Assembly (NCBI GenBank): GCA_025927665.1
Contig: JAICKZ010000052.1
Coordinates: forward strand, 1 to 13,289
DNA from: Steroidobacteraceae bacterium
Lineage (GTDB): Bacteria > Pseudomonadota > Gammaproteobacteria > Steroidobacterales > Steroidobacteraceae
DNA length: 13,289 nt
Direction: 5' to 3'
Numbering within the stretch: the stretch's first letter is position 1; each line of letters begins with the position of its first letter. Below are positions 7,492-13,289 of the stretch, piece by piece. The translations under genes and the position numbers were made by a program. Below the pieces are notes generated by a model. The model was not told the origin of the DNA. It did not search any database and worked only from the letters and a program-made list of their open reading frames with translations.

Positions 7492-8499
7492 ATGAGTTCA
7501 ACAGAAATAAATCCGCGAATTTCTATCGATCAATGGCGTGCATTGCTCGCAGTAGTGGATGCCGGTAGCTATACGCAAGCCGCCACGTATTTGCATAAAA
7601 GTCAGTCATCAGTCACGTATGCTGTGAAGAAAATGGAATCACTGTTGCACGTCAAGTTGTTTGAGATTCAAGGTCGTAAAGCAGTACTGACGTCCACGGG
7701 TCAATTGCTATATCGACGTGCGCGTGCGTTATTGCAAGAAGCAACAGGTATTGAGCGAGCCGCCAGAAAACTTTCTGCAGGGTGGGAAGCTGAAATTGGA
7801 CTGGCAGTTGAACCTTTATTTCCCACACCGTTGCTGTTGAGGTGTCTCGCGCAGTTCGGTGAGGAAAGCCCTCACACACGAATTGAACTGATTGAATCTG
7901 TTTTGAGCGGCACCACTGAAGCGCTACACGAAGGTAAGGCAGAGTTGGCTATCTCCAGTTTGGAGTTGAGAGAATTCAACACCGAGACACTACTGGAGAT
8001 GCGCATGATGGCAGTCGCCAGTCCTCTGCATCCGTTACATCATCTTGGTCGGTCGCTCACCGTGCGTGATCTACGAGAACATCGTCATCTTGTTGTACGT
8101 GACAGTGGTGTTAATCGCAACTTGAACGCATTGGCACTGGATGCCGTGCAACGCTGGACCGTAAGTAACATGGATACTTCTATTGAATCAGTGAAGCGTG
8201 GCTATGGATTTGCATGGTATCCAGAAGACAAGATTCGTGAAGAATTGAATACCGGCGTGTTGAAGCCACTTCCCTTGCGCGAAGGCAGTATCCGTGTACG
8301 ACCTTTGTATCTAATTCATGCTGATCGTGATGCAGCCGGCCCGGGCATAAAAAGATTGGCAGAGATTATTCGCGATGTAGTCGCGTCAGAATGTTCAGCA
8401 TATGAACAAGTGCAAGAGAAGAACAAACATGCGGGACATCAGTATCAATCAAACAATATGCATAAAAACCGCAAAAACCAGGTCAAGAGTAAGAAATGA
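7492..8499 (+). CDS. LysR-type transcriptional regulator
   Basis: Cytoplasmic DNA-binding regulator of the LysR family, 335 aa. The N-terminal winged helix-turn-helix covers about residues 10-68 (WRALLAVVDAGSYTQAATYL, then SQSSVTYAVKKME and a wing ending VLTSTG). A linker helix and a periplasmic-binding-like effector domain follow from about 92 to 300. Its divergent position to azoR-pirin makes those genes the likely targets; the inducer is probably an electrophile or quinone, which is inference. Odd feature: after the usual end of the fold comes a ~35-residue hydrophilic tail rich in Lys, Asn, Gln and His (ending NRKNQVKSKK), making it longer than the ~300-aa norm. No Shine-Dalgarno sequence is evident before the ATG; it is preceded directly by a palindrome. 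Confidence 0.92.
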   Translation: MSSTEINPRISIDQWRALLAVVDAGSYTQAATYLHKSQSSVTYAVKKMESLLHVKLFEIQGRKAVLTSTGQLLYRRARALLQEATGIERAARKLSAGWEAEIGLAVEPLFPTPLLLRCLAQFGEESPHTRIELIESVLSGTTEALHEGKAELAISSLELREFNTETLLEMRMMAVASPLHPLHHLGRSLTVRDLREHRHLVVRDSGVNRNLNALALDAVQRWTVSNMDTSIESVKRGYGFAWYPEDKIREELNTGVLKPLPLREGSIRVRPLYLIHADRDAAGPGIKRLAEIIRDVVASECSAYEQVQEKNKHAGHQYQSNNMHKNRKNQVKSKK

Positions 8500-8608
8500 A
8501 TTTATGCATGCATCGGAGCAGTATCTTTATTAACGAGTGCTGCGATGATTGTACATACACACATCAACACCCAAACAGGTGGCTGTAATTGTTTATTTGC
8601 AAATTGTT

Positions 8609-9058
8609 TCAGGGAATCTTGAGTAACTTGTCCAACGACCACTTGCCGCCACCTTTTGCAACAAGCAGTAACAAGATTGCAGCCCAACTTAAGTGAGTTG
8701 GCCACGCCTGTGGATAGACGAATATCTCGATGATTAATGTCATGAGTAACAGACTGAGTGCAGTAAAGCGGGTAAACAAGCCCAGCACCAATAAAATAGG
8801 AAATGCATGCTCTGCGTAGGTGGCGACATGTACGGCAACGTAGGGCGATAGCAACGGGACTTTGTATTCATCCTCAAACAAATAATAAGCAGAATCAGAA
8901 ATAGTGAGCAGACCAGTTACTTTGGTTCTGCCTGAAAGGAAAAAGATAAACGCAATACCGAAGCGCGCAATCAGCAATAAGAATGAATCGGGAATGGAGG
9001 TGCCAATGGTTGCTAGTAATGAGAAAGGTGAGCGCCAGCTGAATTTTGATGTAGCCAT
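8609..9058 (-). CDS. bufD: BufD: DoxX-family membrane protein of the bufferin operon
   Basis: Small inner-membrane protein, 149 aa, of the DoxX family (GigT/GigD type). Four membrane helices are visible at about residues 26-43, 74-94, 97-115 and 122-135. Between helices 1 and 2 is the soluble segment with FEDEYKVPLL typical of the DoxX members linked to DUF692/DUF2063 genes. The tail GGGKWSLDKLL is also typical of that group. It is the last gene of the buf operon, starting 15 bp after the bufC stop, with AGAGAA upstream of its ATG. Its exact role is not established; a part in redox or export during bufferin maturation is a guess. On the minus strand an alternative frame continues past its stop with a hydrophobic stretch (see findings). 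Confidence 0.88.
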   Translation of the reverse strand: MATSKFSWRSPFSLLATIGTSIPDSFLLLIARFGIAFIFFLSGRTKVTGLLTISDSAYYLFEDEYKVPLLSPYVAVHVATYAEHAFPILLVLGLFTRFTALSLLLMTLIIEIFVYPQAWPTHLSWAAILLLLVAKGGGKWSLDKLLKIP

Positions 9059-9073
9059 GTTGTTCTCTAAAGT

Positions 9074-9817
9074 TTAATTTGTGTCCGCGAAGCAGTCGAC
9101 GTTGATTAATTTCGCCAAGGTGGCGGCAAGTGGAAATTGTGGATCAAACGAGAGTACAGTCATCGCTGCCTCACCTAATGTCGCGCCATTTTGAATTTCG
9201 CTTACAAAGCGATGTTCAATAATTGATAGAGGAGTCAATATAACTCCGCTCTGTGTACGCGTAATCAACGCTTCTTCATCGCTACCGTCAATATTTAATT
9301 CTGCATAAACACTATTTGCATGATTGTGTAACCAGATCGTCACTGCAGAATGTTTGCACGCACATAATCGTGTGGCGGGATGCAGTTGCAAACGAGCATT
9401 AAGCAATTGCTCGCCCTGCAATGCTTGCAGAGAAAATGAACGTAATGTAGGTGCGTCAAGTGCAAAGCATGATTCAGTCCATAGCCAGTCGATGTTTGCA
9501 ATCTCACTTAAGTACGGTAATTCTACTGCAGGAGAAAAATTACTTAGAAATGTTGCAAACTCTTTTCCATATTCAGCAAGTACAGAAGTACTGGCTGAGC
9601 TGGAACGAATGAATTCGCTGGCCGCGGCATCAAACCATTCTTCACCGACAAGCTTCAATACGGTTGGGTAATTTGCCGCCAACGCATCAATTAAACCTTT
9701 TATAACCGTGTTGCGATATACGTTCATCGCGGCCGAGTCGCACGCAGGCAGATCTATGAGTTCTCGCGACAATAAGTTGCTGGCGAAAGCGAATTGAAAT
9801 TTAGCCAACGCAGACAT
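9074..9817 (-). CDS. bufC: BufC: DUF2063 partner protein of the MNIO enzyme
   Basis: A 247-aa protein with the N-terminal DUF2063 domain (about residues 5-100), recognised by VYRNTVIKGLIDALAANYPTV and VGEEWFDAAASEFI followed by LPYLSEIANIDWLW. In bufferin and related RiPP pathways this protein forms a complex with the DUF692 (MNIO) enzyme and helps present the precursor peptide, acting in the cytoplasm. The C-terminal half (about 125-247) is less conserved and fits the second domain of these partners. The ATG at 9817 lies inside the end of bufB, giving a 17-nt overlap, with GGAG about 8 nt upstream; this indicates translational coupling. It should be produced in step with BufB. Confidence 0.9.
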   Translation of the reverse strand: MSALAKFQFAFASNLLSRELIDLPACDSAAMNVYRNTVIKGLIDALAANYPTVLKLVGEEWFDAAASEFIRSSSASTSVLAEYGKEFATFLSNFSPAVELPYLSEIANIDWLWTESCFALDAPTLRSFSLQALQGEQLLNARLQLHPATRLCACKHSAVTIWLHNHANSVYAELNIDGSDEEALITRTQSGVILTPLSIIEHRFVSEIQNGATLGEAAMTVLSFDPQFPLAATLAKLINVDCFADTN

Positions 9818-10658
9818 TAACCGACTCCAATGGGTTCGTCGACAGTGTCAAAAGCTGTTCTGCGCGATTCCGTTCATATAACAATTCAGCAAATGCGGGA
9901 AGATTGTTGTCGCGTTCGATCAACGTAGGTCGTGATCCAATACGATTAATCAAGTGCTCATACAAATTCCACACCTCATCACTAATGGCTGCACCGTGTG
10001 TGTCAATCAACAAGGTTGCGTCGCCATGTGTTTCGCCGACATGGCCAGCAAGATGAATTTCACCAATGTCGTTTGCAGGTAATTGATCAAGATAGGTATA
10101 GGCATCACCGCCAACATTATTGGAGCTTACGTATATATTGTTGACATCGACAAGCAAGCCACAGCCTGTTCGGTTGACCAGTGCTTTCAGGAAATCGGTT
10201 TCACACCACTCATGCGTATTGAGCGACAGATACAGTGACGGATTTTCAATCAATAATTTTCGTTGCAGTGTGTTTTGTGCGATATCTATATTGCGTGCAA
10301 TAATTTGCAATGCTTCGGTGGTGCGAGGGAAGGGCAATAAGTCAGGGAAGCAGTTGCCTTGCCAGCGCGTCCAAGCGAGATGTTCCGAAACCACAAAGGC
10401 TTCGGTACGATCAACAACTTGCTTCAGTTTCAATAGATGTTGATAGTCAGGCTCATCGACGCTTGCCAGTGACAGGCCAACTCCATGTACAGAAATTGGA
10501 TATCGATCAGCTAGCGTATTCAACATACTCAGGCGTGCGCCGCCAGCCACCATGTAATTCTCAGCATGAATTTCGTACCACATTCCCGCTGCCGAACACG
10601 CCAATGCTTCCGCAAAGTGTTCGGGCTTGAAACCCAATCCGGCAGTGGGATGTGTCAT
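9801..10658 (-). CDS. bufB: BufB: DUF692 multinuclear iron oxidase (MNIO) RiPP enzyme
   Basis: TIM-barrel enzyme of the DUF692/MNIO family, 285 aa. Family members use a cluster of two or three iron atoms and oxygen to modify cysteines of ribosomal peptides; in the bufferin pathway they convert cysteines of the DUF2282 precursor to thiooxazoles. Likely metal ligands and signature residues are visible: E29/H31 in WYEIHAENY, H58 in SVHGVGLSL, E92/H93 in VSEHLAW, E138/N139 in IENPS, D171/N173/N174 in VDVNNIYVSS, H202/H206 in IHLAGH and D219/H221 in DTHG. The set appears complete, so the enzyme should be active. It starts 16 bp after bufA with a weak ribosome-binding site and overlaps bufC. It acts in the cytoplasm before export of the peptide. 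Confidence 0.95.
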   Translation of the reverse strand: MTHPTAGLGFKPEHFAEALACSAAGMWYEIHAENYMVAGGARLSMLNTLADRYPISVHGVGLSLASVDEPDYQHLLKLKQVVDRTEAFVVSEHLAWTRWQGNCFPDLLPFPRTTEALQIIARNIDIAQNTLQRKLLIENPSLYLSLNTHEWCETDFLKALVNRTGCGLLVDVNNIYVSSNNVGGDAYTYLDQLPANDIGEIHLAGHVGETHGDATLLIDTHGAAISDEVWNLYEHLINRIGSRPTLIERDNNLPAFAELLYERNRAEQLLTLSTNPLESVNVCVG

Positions 10659-10674
10659 GCGAAAGGCTGGTTTA

Positions 10675-10965
10675 TTACTTGGCTGGTGGAGTCAATGAAC
10701 CCATTCCCGTTGGGGTCTTAATAGTTGTGCAAGTGCCCTTAGGAACCAGTTTGAATGCGTCAGCTTGGTAGTCCTTCTTCGCTGTGCCAGCACAGCTTAA
10801 CGAACCACCGGCACAATTATTTTTGCCCGCCATGGCTACGCCATAGCATTTTTCCATGTTGGCCTTTTCCATTTTGCCGTCAGCTGCTTTGTCACCGGCC
10901 ATCACAATGCCGGTGGATAATGCGCTTAGAGCCAGCGCCGCGAGTACAGTATTGCTCAATTTCAT
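10675..10965 (-). CDS. bufA: BufA: DUF2282 bufferin precursor (copper-binding RiPP)
   Basis: A 96-aa secreted precursor of the DUF2282 family. A Sec signal peptide (about residues 1-23: MKLSN, hydrophobic core, VMA-G) is followed by a charged linker. The core has four cysteines: C40 in EKCYGV, C51 in KNNCAG, C58 in LSCAG and C79 in PKGTC. In characterised bufferins the two inner cysteines become thiooxazoles through BufB/BufC and the outer pair can form a disulfide; the exported product binds copper. The wording EKCYGVA.AGKN.C and FKLVPKGTC is classic for the family. The ATG at 10965 has GGAG 8 nt upstream and gives a normal signal peptide, so the longer form from a TTG at 11040 is rejected. 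It is the first gene of the operon behind a SigF-type promoter at 11048-11073. Confidence 0.95.
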   Translation of the reverse strand: MKLSNTVLAALALSALSTGIVMAGDKAADGKMEKANMEKCYGVAMAGKNNCAGGSLSCAGTAKKDYQADAFKLVPKGTCTTIKTPTGMGSLTPPAK

Positions 10966-11047
10966 GTTAAATCTCCGGATAAATATTTTAAGGGACAAGA
11001 CAAGCAGCGGTTTCCCACCCCAGTTGATGACTGGTTGCAATGATCAA

Positions 11048-11073
11048 TTCGCATCAGGTAAATATCCGGTTAC
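11048..11073 (-). promoter_or_regulatory. SigF-type (ECF) promoter of the buf operon
   Basis: On the minus strand, GTAACC (11073-11068), 16 nt, then CGAA (11051-11048). This is identical in both boxes and in spacing to the promoter facing sigF, and matches the consensus recalled for Caulobacter SigF. Transcription should begin near 11042, about 77 nt before the bufA ATG. No other copy of the full motif was found by eye elsewhere in the window. Confidence 0.85.
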
Positions 11074-11225
11074 AATGCCTAGTCAATTTTTTATTGACCA
11101 TGCTATCCAAGTATTCATTGATTAATGCCGACTATGAAAACTGCAGCTTCGCAAACCTCTGTCTTACGATCAGTCCGATCCAGTCAAGATAATGGTCCAC
11201 GAGCTTAATCAATGCTTATCCGGCT

Positions 11226-11251
11226 GTAACCATCAGTCACGTTGCTACGAA
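11226..11251 (+). promoter_or_regulatory. SigF-type (ECF) autoregulatory promoter of sigF-nrsF
   Basis: GTAACC (11226-11231), 16 nt, CGAA (11248-11251), the same motif as upstream of bufA. The -10 box ends only 5 nt before the sigF ATG at 11257, so the start of transcription should coincide with the start codon, giving a leaderless mRNA. Confidence 0.85.
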
Positions 11252-11256
11252 TATCA

Positions 11257-11820
11257 ATGAGTGAGACGCTTTTCATTGCACAACTAAACACCGAGGCCGA
11301 GTTACGCGCGCTGATGGTGGCAGCGTTGCAAGGCGATGGCAATGCGCATCACGCGTTATTGTCCAAGATTGCATTGAAATTACGTGCGTTTTTTGGTCGT
11401 CGGTTGGGTCGTGATGCAGCCGAGGTGGAAGATTTGGTGCAAGAAGTGTTGATTGCAGTACATACCCGACGTGATACTTATGATCCATCGCGGCCTCTGA
11501 CCAGCTGGGTATATGCCATTGCACGTTACAAGTTGGCAGATTGTTTTCGACGCAACCATCGACGTGAAATGATTCAGTTAGAGGATGACTTGGAATTGTT
11601 TAGCGTTGATGAATCCGAACAATATAGTGCAAGACAAGACATAGACCAGATGTTAGCCGTACTACCGGATTCACAACGGCAAGCGATTCGGCTCACTCGC
11701 ATTGACGGCCTGTCCACGGCGGAAGCGGCACAACGAAGTGGTCAAAGTGAATCGTTAATTAAAGTAAATGTACATCGAGGCATGAAGCGACTAATGGCAC
11801 TTCATGCTGAAGTTGAGTAG
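11257..11820 (+). CDS. sigF: ECF RNA polymerase sigma factor, SigF type
   Basis: A 187-aa extracytoplasmic-function sigma factor that directs RNA polymerase to its own promoter and to the buf operon. Sigma region 2 lies at about 15-95, with VEDLVQEVLIAVHTRRDTYDPSRPLTSWVYAIARYKLADCFRR as its continuous core. Region 4 lies at about 125-185, with LPDSQRQAIRLTRIDGLSTAEAAQ as the helix-turn-helix. The HTRRDTYDPSRP.T.W wording is characteristic of the SigF group that pairs with DUF1109 anti-sigmas (ECF16 by recall). The ATG at 11257 is chosen over an in-frame TTG at 11242, which would fall inside the promoter. A later ATG at 11314 would cut into the conserved ELRALMVAALQGD segment. No Shine-Dalgarno sequence is present, consistent with leaderless translation. 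nrsF follows after 26 bp. Confidence 0.93.
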   Translation: MSETLFIAQLNTEAELRALMVAALQGDGNAHHALLSKIALKLRAFFGRRLGRDAAEVEDLVQEVLIAVHTRRDTYDPSRPLTSWVYAIARYKLADCFRRNHRREMIQLEDDLELFSVDESEQYSARQDIDQMLAVLPDSQRQAIRLTRIDGLSTAEAAQRSGQSESLIKVNVHRGMKRLMALHAEVE

Positions 11821-11846
11821 TTGCCCTCTATATATAGATCAGTACG

Positions 11847-12488
11847 ATGCAGACCAGTGATTTGATCAAGCAGTTGTCGACGCAAGTTATGCCAGTGAAA
11901 AGGCAGTCGCTGGTTTTACGTCTATTGTTGATGTGGTCATGTGGCGTAGTAGTTGCTTTGGTATTGCTATTGTTTAGCACGGGAGTACGTCGTGATCTAG
12001 CTACGGCAATTTTCACGTTGCCGTTCTGGATCAAGTGGATTTATGCAGGAACCCTGATTGCAATTGGTGCAAGCTTGAGCTTGAAGTTTGCGCGACCCGA
12101 ACGTCAAAGCATACATGTGCTTTGGTGGTTGATGTTGCCAGTGATATTACTGACATTAATCGCAATGCTCGATTTGAGTCACGCGCCTGCAAAAGACATT
12201 CATCGCATGTGGTTGGGTCATTCCGCGTTGATGTGTCCTTGGAATATTCTTGCAGTATCGTTGCCCGTGTTTATTGCATTGATGTTCATCATGCGCAGAT
12301 TTGCCCCCACCCAGTTAGTCACGGCAGGCTTTGCCGCTGGCTGTACCGCGGGTGCCAGTGGTGCCACTGTGTATGCGTTGCTGTGTAATGAAAATGCCAC
12401 GCCTTTTATATTGGCATGGTATTCGTTGGGCATATTGCTGTGTGGATTGTTAGGCGCAACTTTAGGGCCCAAGATTTTGCGATGGTAG
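11847..12488 (+). CDS. nrsF: NrsF anti-sigma factor (DUF1109 membrane protein)
   Basis: Inner-membrane anti-sigma factor of the DUF1109 (NrsF) family, 213 aa, that holds SigF inactive until metal stress. A short cytoplasmic N-terminus (about 1-22, containing the expected sigma-contact DLIKQLS segment) is followed by about six membrane helices at roughly 23-45, 60-80, 90-110, 133-149, 155-178 and 186-205. Two cysteines in the family's conserved positions are present: C130 in LGHSALMCPWNI and C180 in YALLCNENATPFILAWYSLG. In Caulobacter two such periplasmic cysteines are needed to sense metals; the numbering here is nearly the same as I recall there. Co-transcribed with sigF after a 26-bp gap that contains the palindrome TCTATATATAGA. 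The ribosome-binding site is weak. Start and length agree with the family. Confidence 0.92.
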   Translation: MQTSDLIKQLSTQVMPVKRQSLVLRLLLMWSCGVVVALVLLLFSTGVRRDLATAIFTLPFWIKWIYAGTLIAIGASLSLKFARPERQSIHVLWWLMLPVILLTLIAMLDLSHAPAKDIHRMWLGHSALMCPWNILAVSLPVFIALMFIMRRFAPTQLVTAGFAAGCTAGASGATVYALLCNENATPFILAWYSLGILLCGLLGATLGPKILRW

Positions 12489-12536
12489 TACGGCACCAAC
12501 AATATTTTGGCATTTATATATTTTGCTGAGGGATAA

Positions 12537-13176
12537 ATGTCATCAATCAAGCTTTACACGGATTCAAATTTTTTAAGTCCCTATGCGATGTCTGCATTCG
12601 TGGCATTGACAGAGAAACAATTGTCTTTTGAACTCGTTCCTATCAACCTCGACAAAAAAGATAATCATCAGGCTGATTATTCAACTGCATCACTGACGAG
12701 TCGTGTGCCGGCTTTGGTTCATAATGGGTTTACATTGTCCGAATCGTCAGCAATTGATGAGTACATTGATGAGGTCTTTCCTGGAGTAAGGTTGTATCCA
12801 CGCGATGTAATGAACAAGGCGCGTGCCAGGCAAGTGCAGGCATGGTTACGCAGCGACTTGATGTCGCTTCGTACTGAACGTCCTACTCGCGTCATATTCC
12901 ATGGGCGCATTACCCACGCCCCTGTCAGCCATTGCAAAAGAAGCAGCAGAAAAGCTGTTTTTCGTTGCTGAGCAATTGTTGCCCGCTAATGTAAGTTGTC
13001 TATTTGGTGAATGGAGTGTTGCCGATGTAGATTTGTCGTTGATGTTGCAACGACTTATCTGCAACGATGATCCAATACCTCAACGGCTTATTGATTATGC
13101 AAGCCATCAATGGCAGCGACCATCTGTACAGAGTTGGGTCAGAATGCGTCGTCCCGCTTGGTCTAACTTACAATAA
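12537..13176 (+). pseudogene. yfcF: YfcF-like glutathione S-transferase, disrupted by a +1 frameshift
   Basis: The first frame from 12537 encodes a thioredoxin-fold GST N-terminus (LYTDSNFLSPYAMSAFVAL, then SRVPALVHNG and LSESSAIDEYIDE) and a helical part with QAWLRSDLMSLRTERPT, strongly recalling E. coli YfcF. After VIFHG near 12905 homology continues in another frame: ALPTPLSAIAKEAAEKLFF, LFGEWSVADVDLSLM and YASHQWQRPSVQSW, again YfcF-like, ending at 13176. Removing one G from the GGG at 12903-12905 joins the halves into a 212-aa protein, close to the 214 aa I recall for YfcF. Without correction the protein stops at 12971 and lacks most of its C-terminal domain. GAGG lies 7-8 nt before the ATG. 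The gene follows nrsF by 48 bp in the same direction. It may be a recent mutation or a sequencing error; there are no other lesions. Confidence 0.88.
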
Positions 13177-13289
13177 AAGTATTGCTTATCAATTGGTGCA
13201 TCGTTTTATCATGTGCACCATATAGTTTTATGTGTTTTAGCCGATGCATGAGCAAAACGGCTATGAAGTGTGCTGAGGTTCTCGTGTCG
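13177..13289. other. Intergenic end of window with two weak hairpins
   Basis: After the GST gene there are two inverted repeats: GGTGCA with TGCACC (about 13194-13218) and TAGCCG with CGGCTA (about 13238-13263). Neither is followed by a clear T-run. An open frame begins with ATG at 13248 and runs off the end: MSKTAMKCAEVLVS. This is reminiscent of the start of acetolactate-synthase-like ThDP enzymes, but 14 codons are too few to call it. Confidence 0.3.

Larger units (their letters stand above)
10966..11256. promoter_or_regulatory. bufA / sigF divergent intergenic region
   Basis: This 291-bp spacer holds two outward-facing SigF-type promoters and no convincing gene. The bufA transcript would have an untranslated leader of about 75 nt (10966 to ~11042). 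Between the promoters lie ~150 bp with an inverted repeat, CATTGATTAA (11116-11125) and TTAATCAATG (11205-11214), ten perfect bases about 80 bp apart. There is also a near-tandem GATCAGTCC-GATCCAGTC (11169-11186). Their role is unknown. Confidence 0.6.

Noticed and set aside
10120..10630. Plus-strand open frames antisense to bufB
   Set aside because: They mirror the conserved MNIO coding frame and have no family features of their own.
10966..11040. 25-residue N-terminal extension of BufA from a TTG at 11040
   Set aside because: The ATG at 10965 has a good GGAG site and begins a normal signal peptide. The extension would sit in the untranslated leader and destroy the signal peptide layout.
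11242..11256. TTG start five codons upstream for the sigma factor
   Set aside because: It lies between the -35 and -10 boxes of the promoter and so would not be transcribed.
1..13289. tRNA, rRNA, CRISPR arrays, insertion-sequence transposases, phage genes
   Set aside because: No cloverleaf-like sequence, no regularly spaced repeats and no transposase or integrase frames were seen on either strand.

Overview
The window looks like chromosomal DNA of a Gammaproteobacterium of moderate GC content. The main pointers are a YfcF-type glutathione S-transferase, a Dcp-type peptidase, AzoR and pirin, and a SigF/NrsF-controlled bufferin operon. No plasmid, phage or transposase genes are visible, and no tRNA, rRNA or CRISPR array. 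Species cannot be named from the sequence alone.

Layout. (1) 17-3701: a POT-family peptide transporter (minus) and an M3 peptidyl-dipeptidase Dcp (plus) are divergent, a peptide import and digestion pair. (2) 3702-3965: an intergenic stretch with a REP-like inverted repeat, a short tandem repeat and a degenerate double-hairpin repeat. (3) 3966-5630: an exported type-B carboxylesterase with a Tat-like signal peptide. A second, clean copy of the double-hairpin repeat plus a decayed esterase 3' tail lies just upstream (5716-5860), so an esterase duplicate was once there. (4) 5885-8499: azoR and pirin form a minus-strand pair, divergent from a LysR-type regulator. The shared promoter region carries three consecutive palindromes. 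(5) 8609-10965: a four-gene minus-strand operon bufA-bufB-bufC-bufD (DUF2282 precursor, DUF692/MNIO enzyme, DUF2063 partner, DoxX membrane protein). This is the bufferin or 'gig' copper/gold-response RiPP system. (6) 11257-12488: divergent from it, an ECF sigma factor of the SigF type and its DUF1109 anti-sigma NrsF. (7) 12537-13176: a YfcF-like glutathione S-transferase broken by a one-base frameshift. (8) The last ~110 bases hold no certain gene, possibly the first codons of one that continues outside.

How it works together. Two exact copies of GTAACC-N16-CGAA, the promoter motif recalled for Caulobacter SigF, face outward from the buf/sigF intergenic region. One reads into bufA and the other into sigF. 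This predicts a closed circuit: metal acts on the two periplasm-side cysteines of NrsF, SigF is released, and SigF transcribes its own gene and the bufferin operon. The sigF promoter lies so close to its ATG that the sigF mRNA should be leaderless. Neighbouring AzoR, pirin, LysR and GST genes fit a wider redox/electrophile-stress neighbourhood, but no shared regulatory site links them to SigF.
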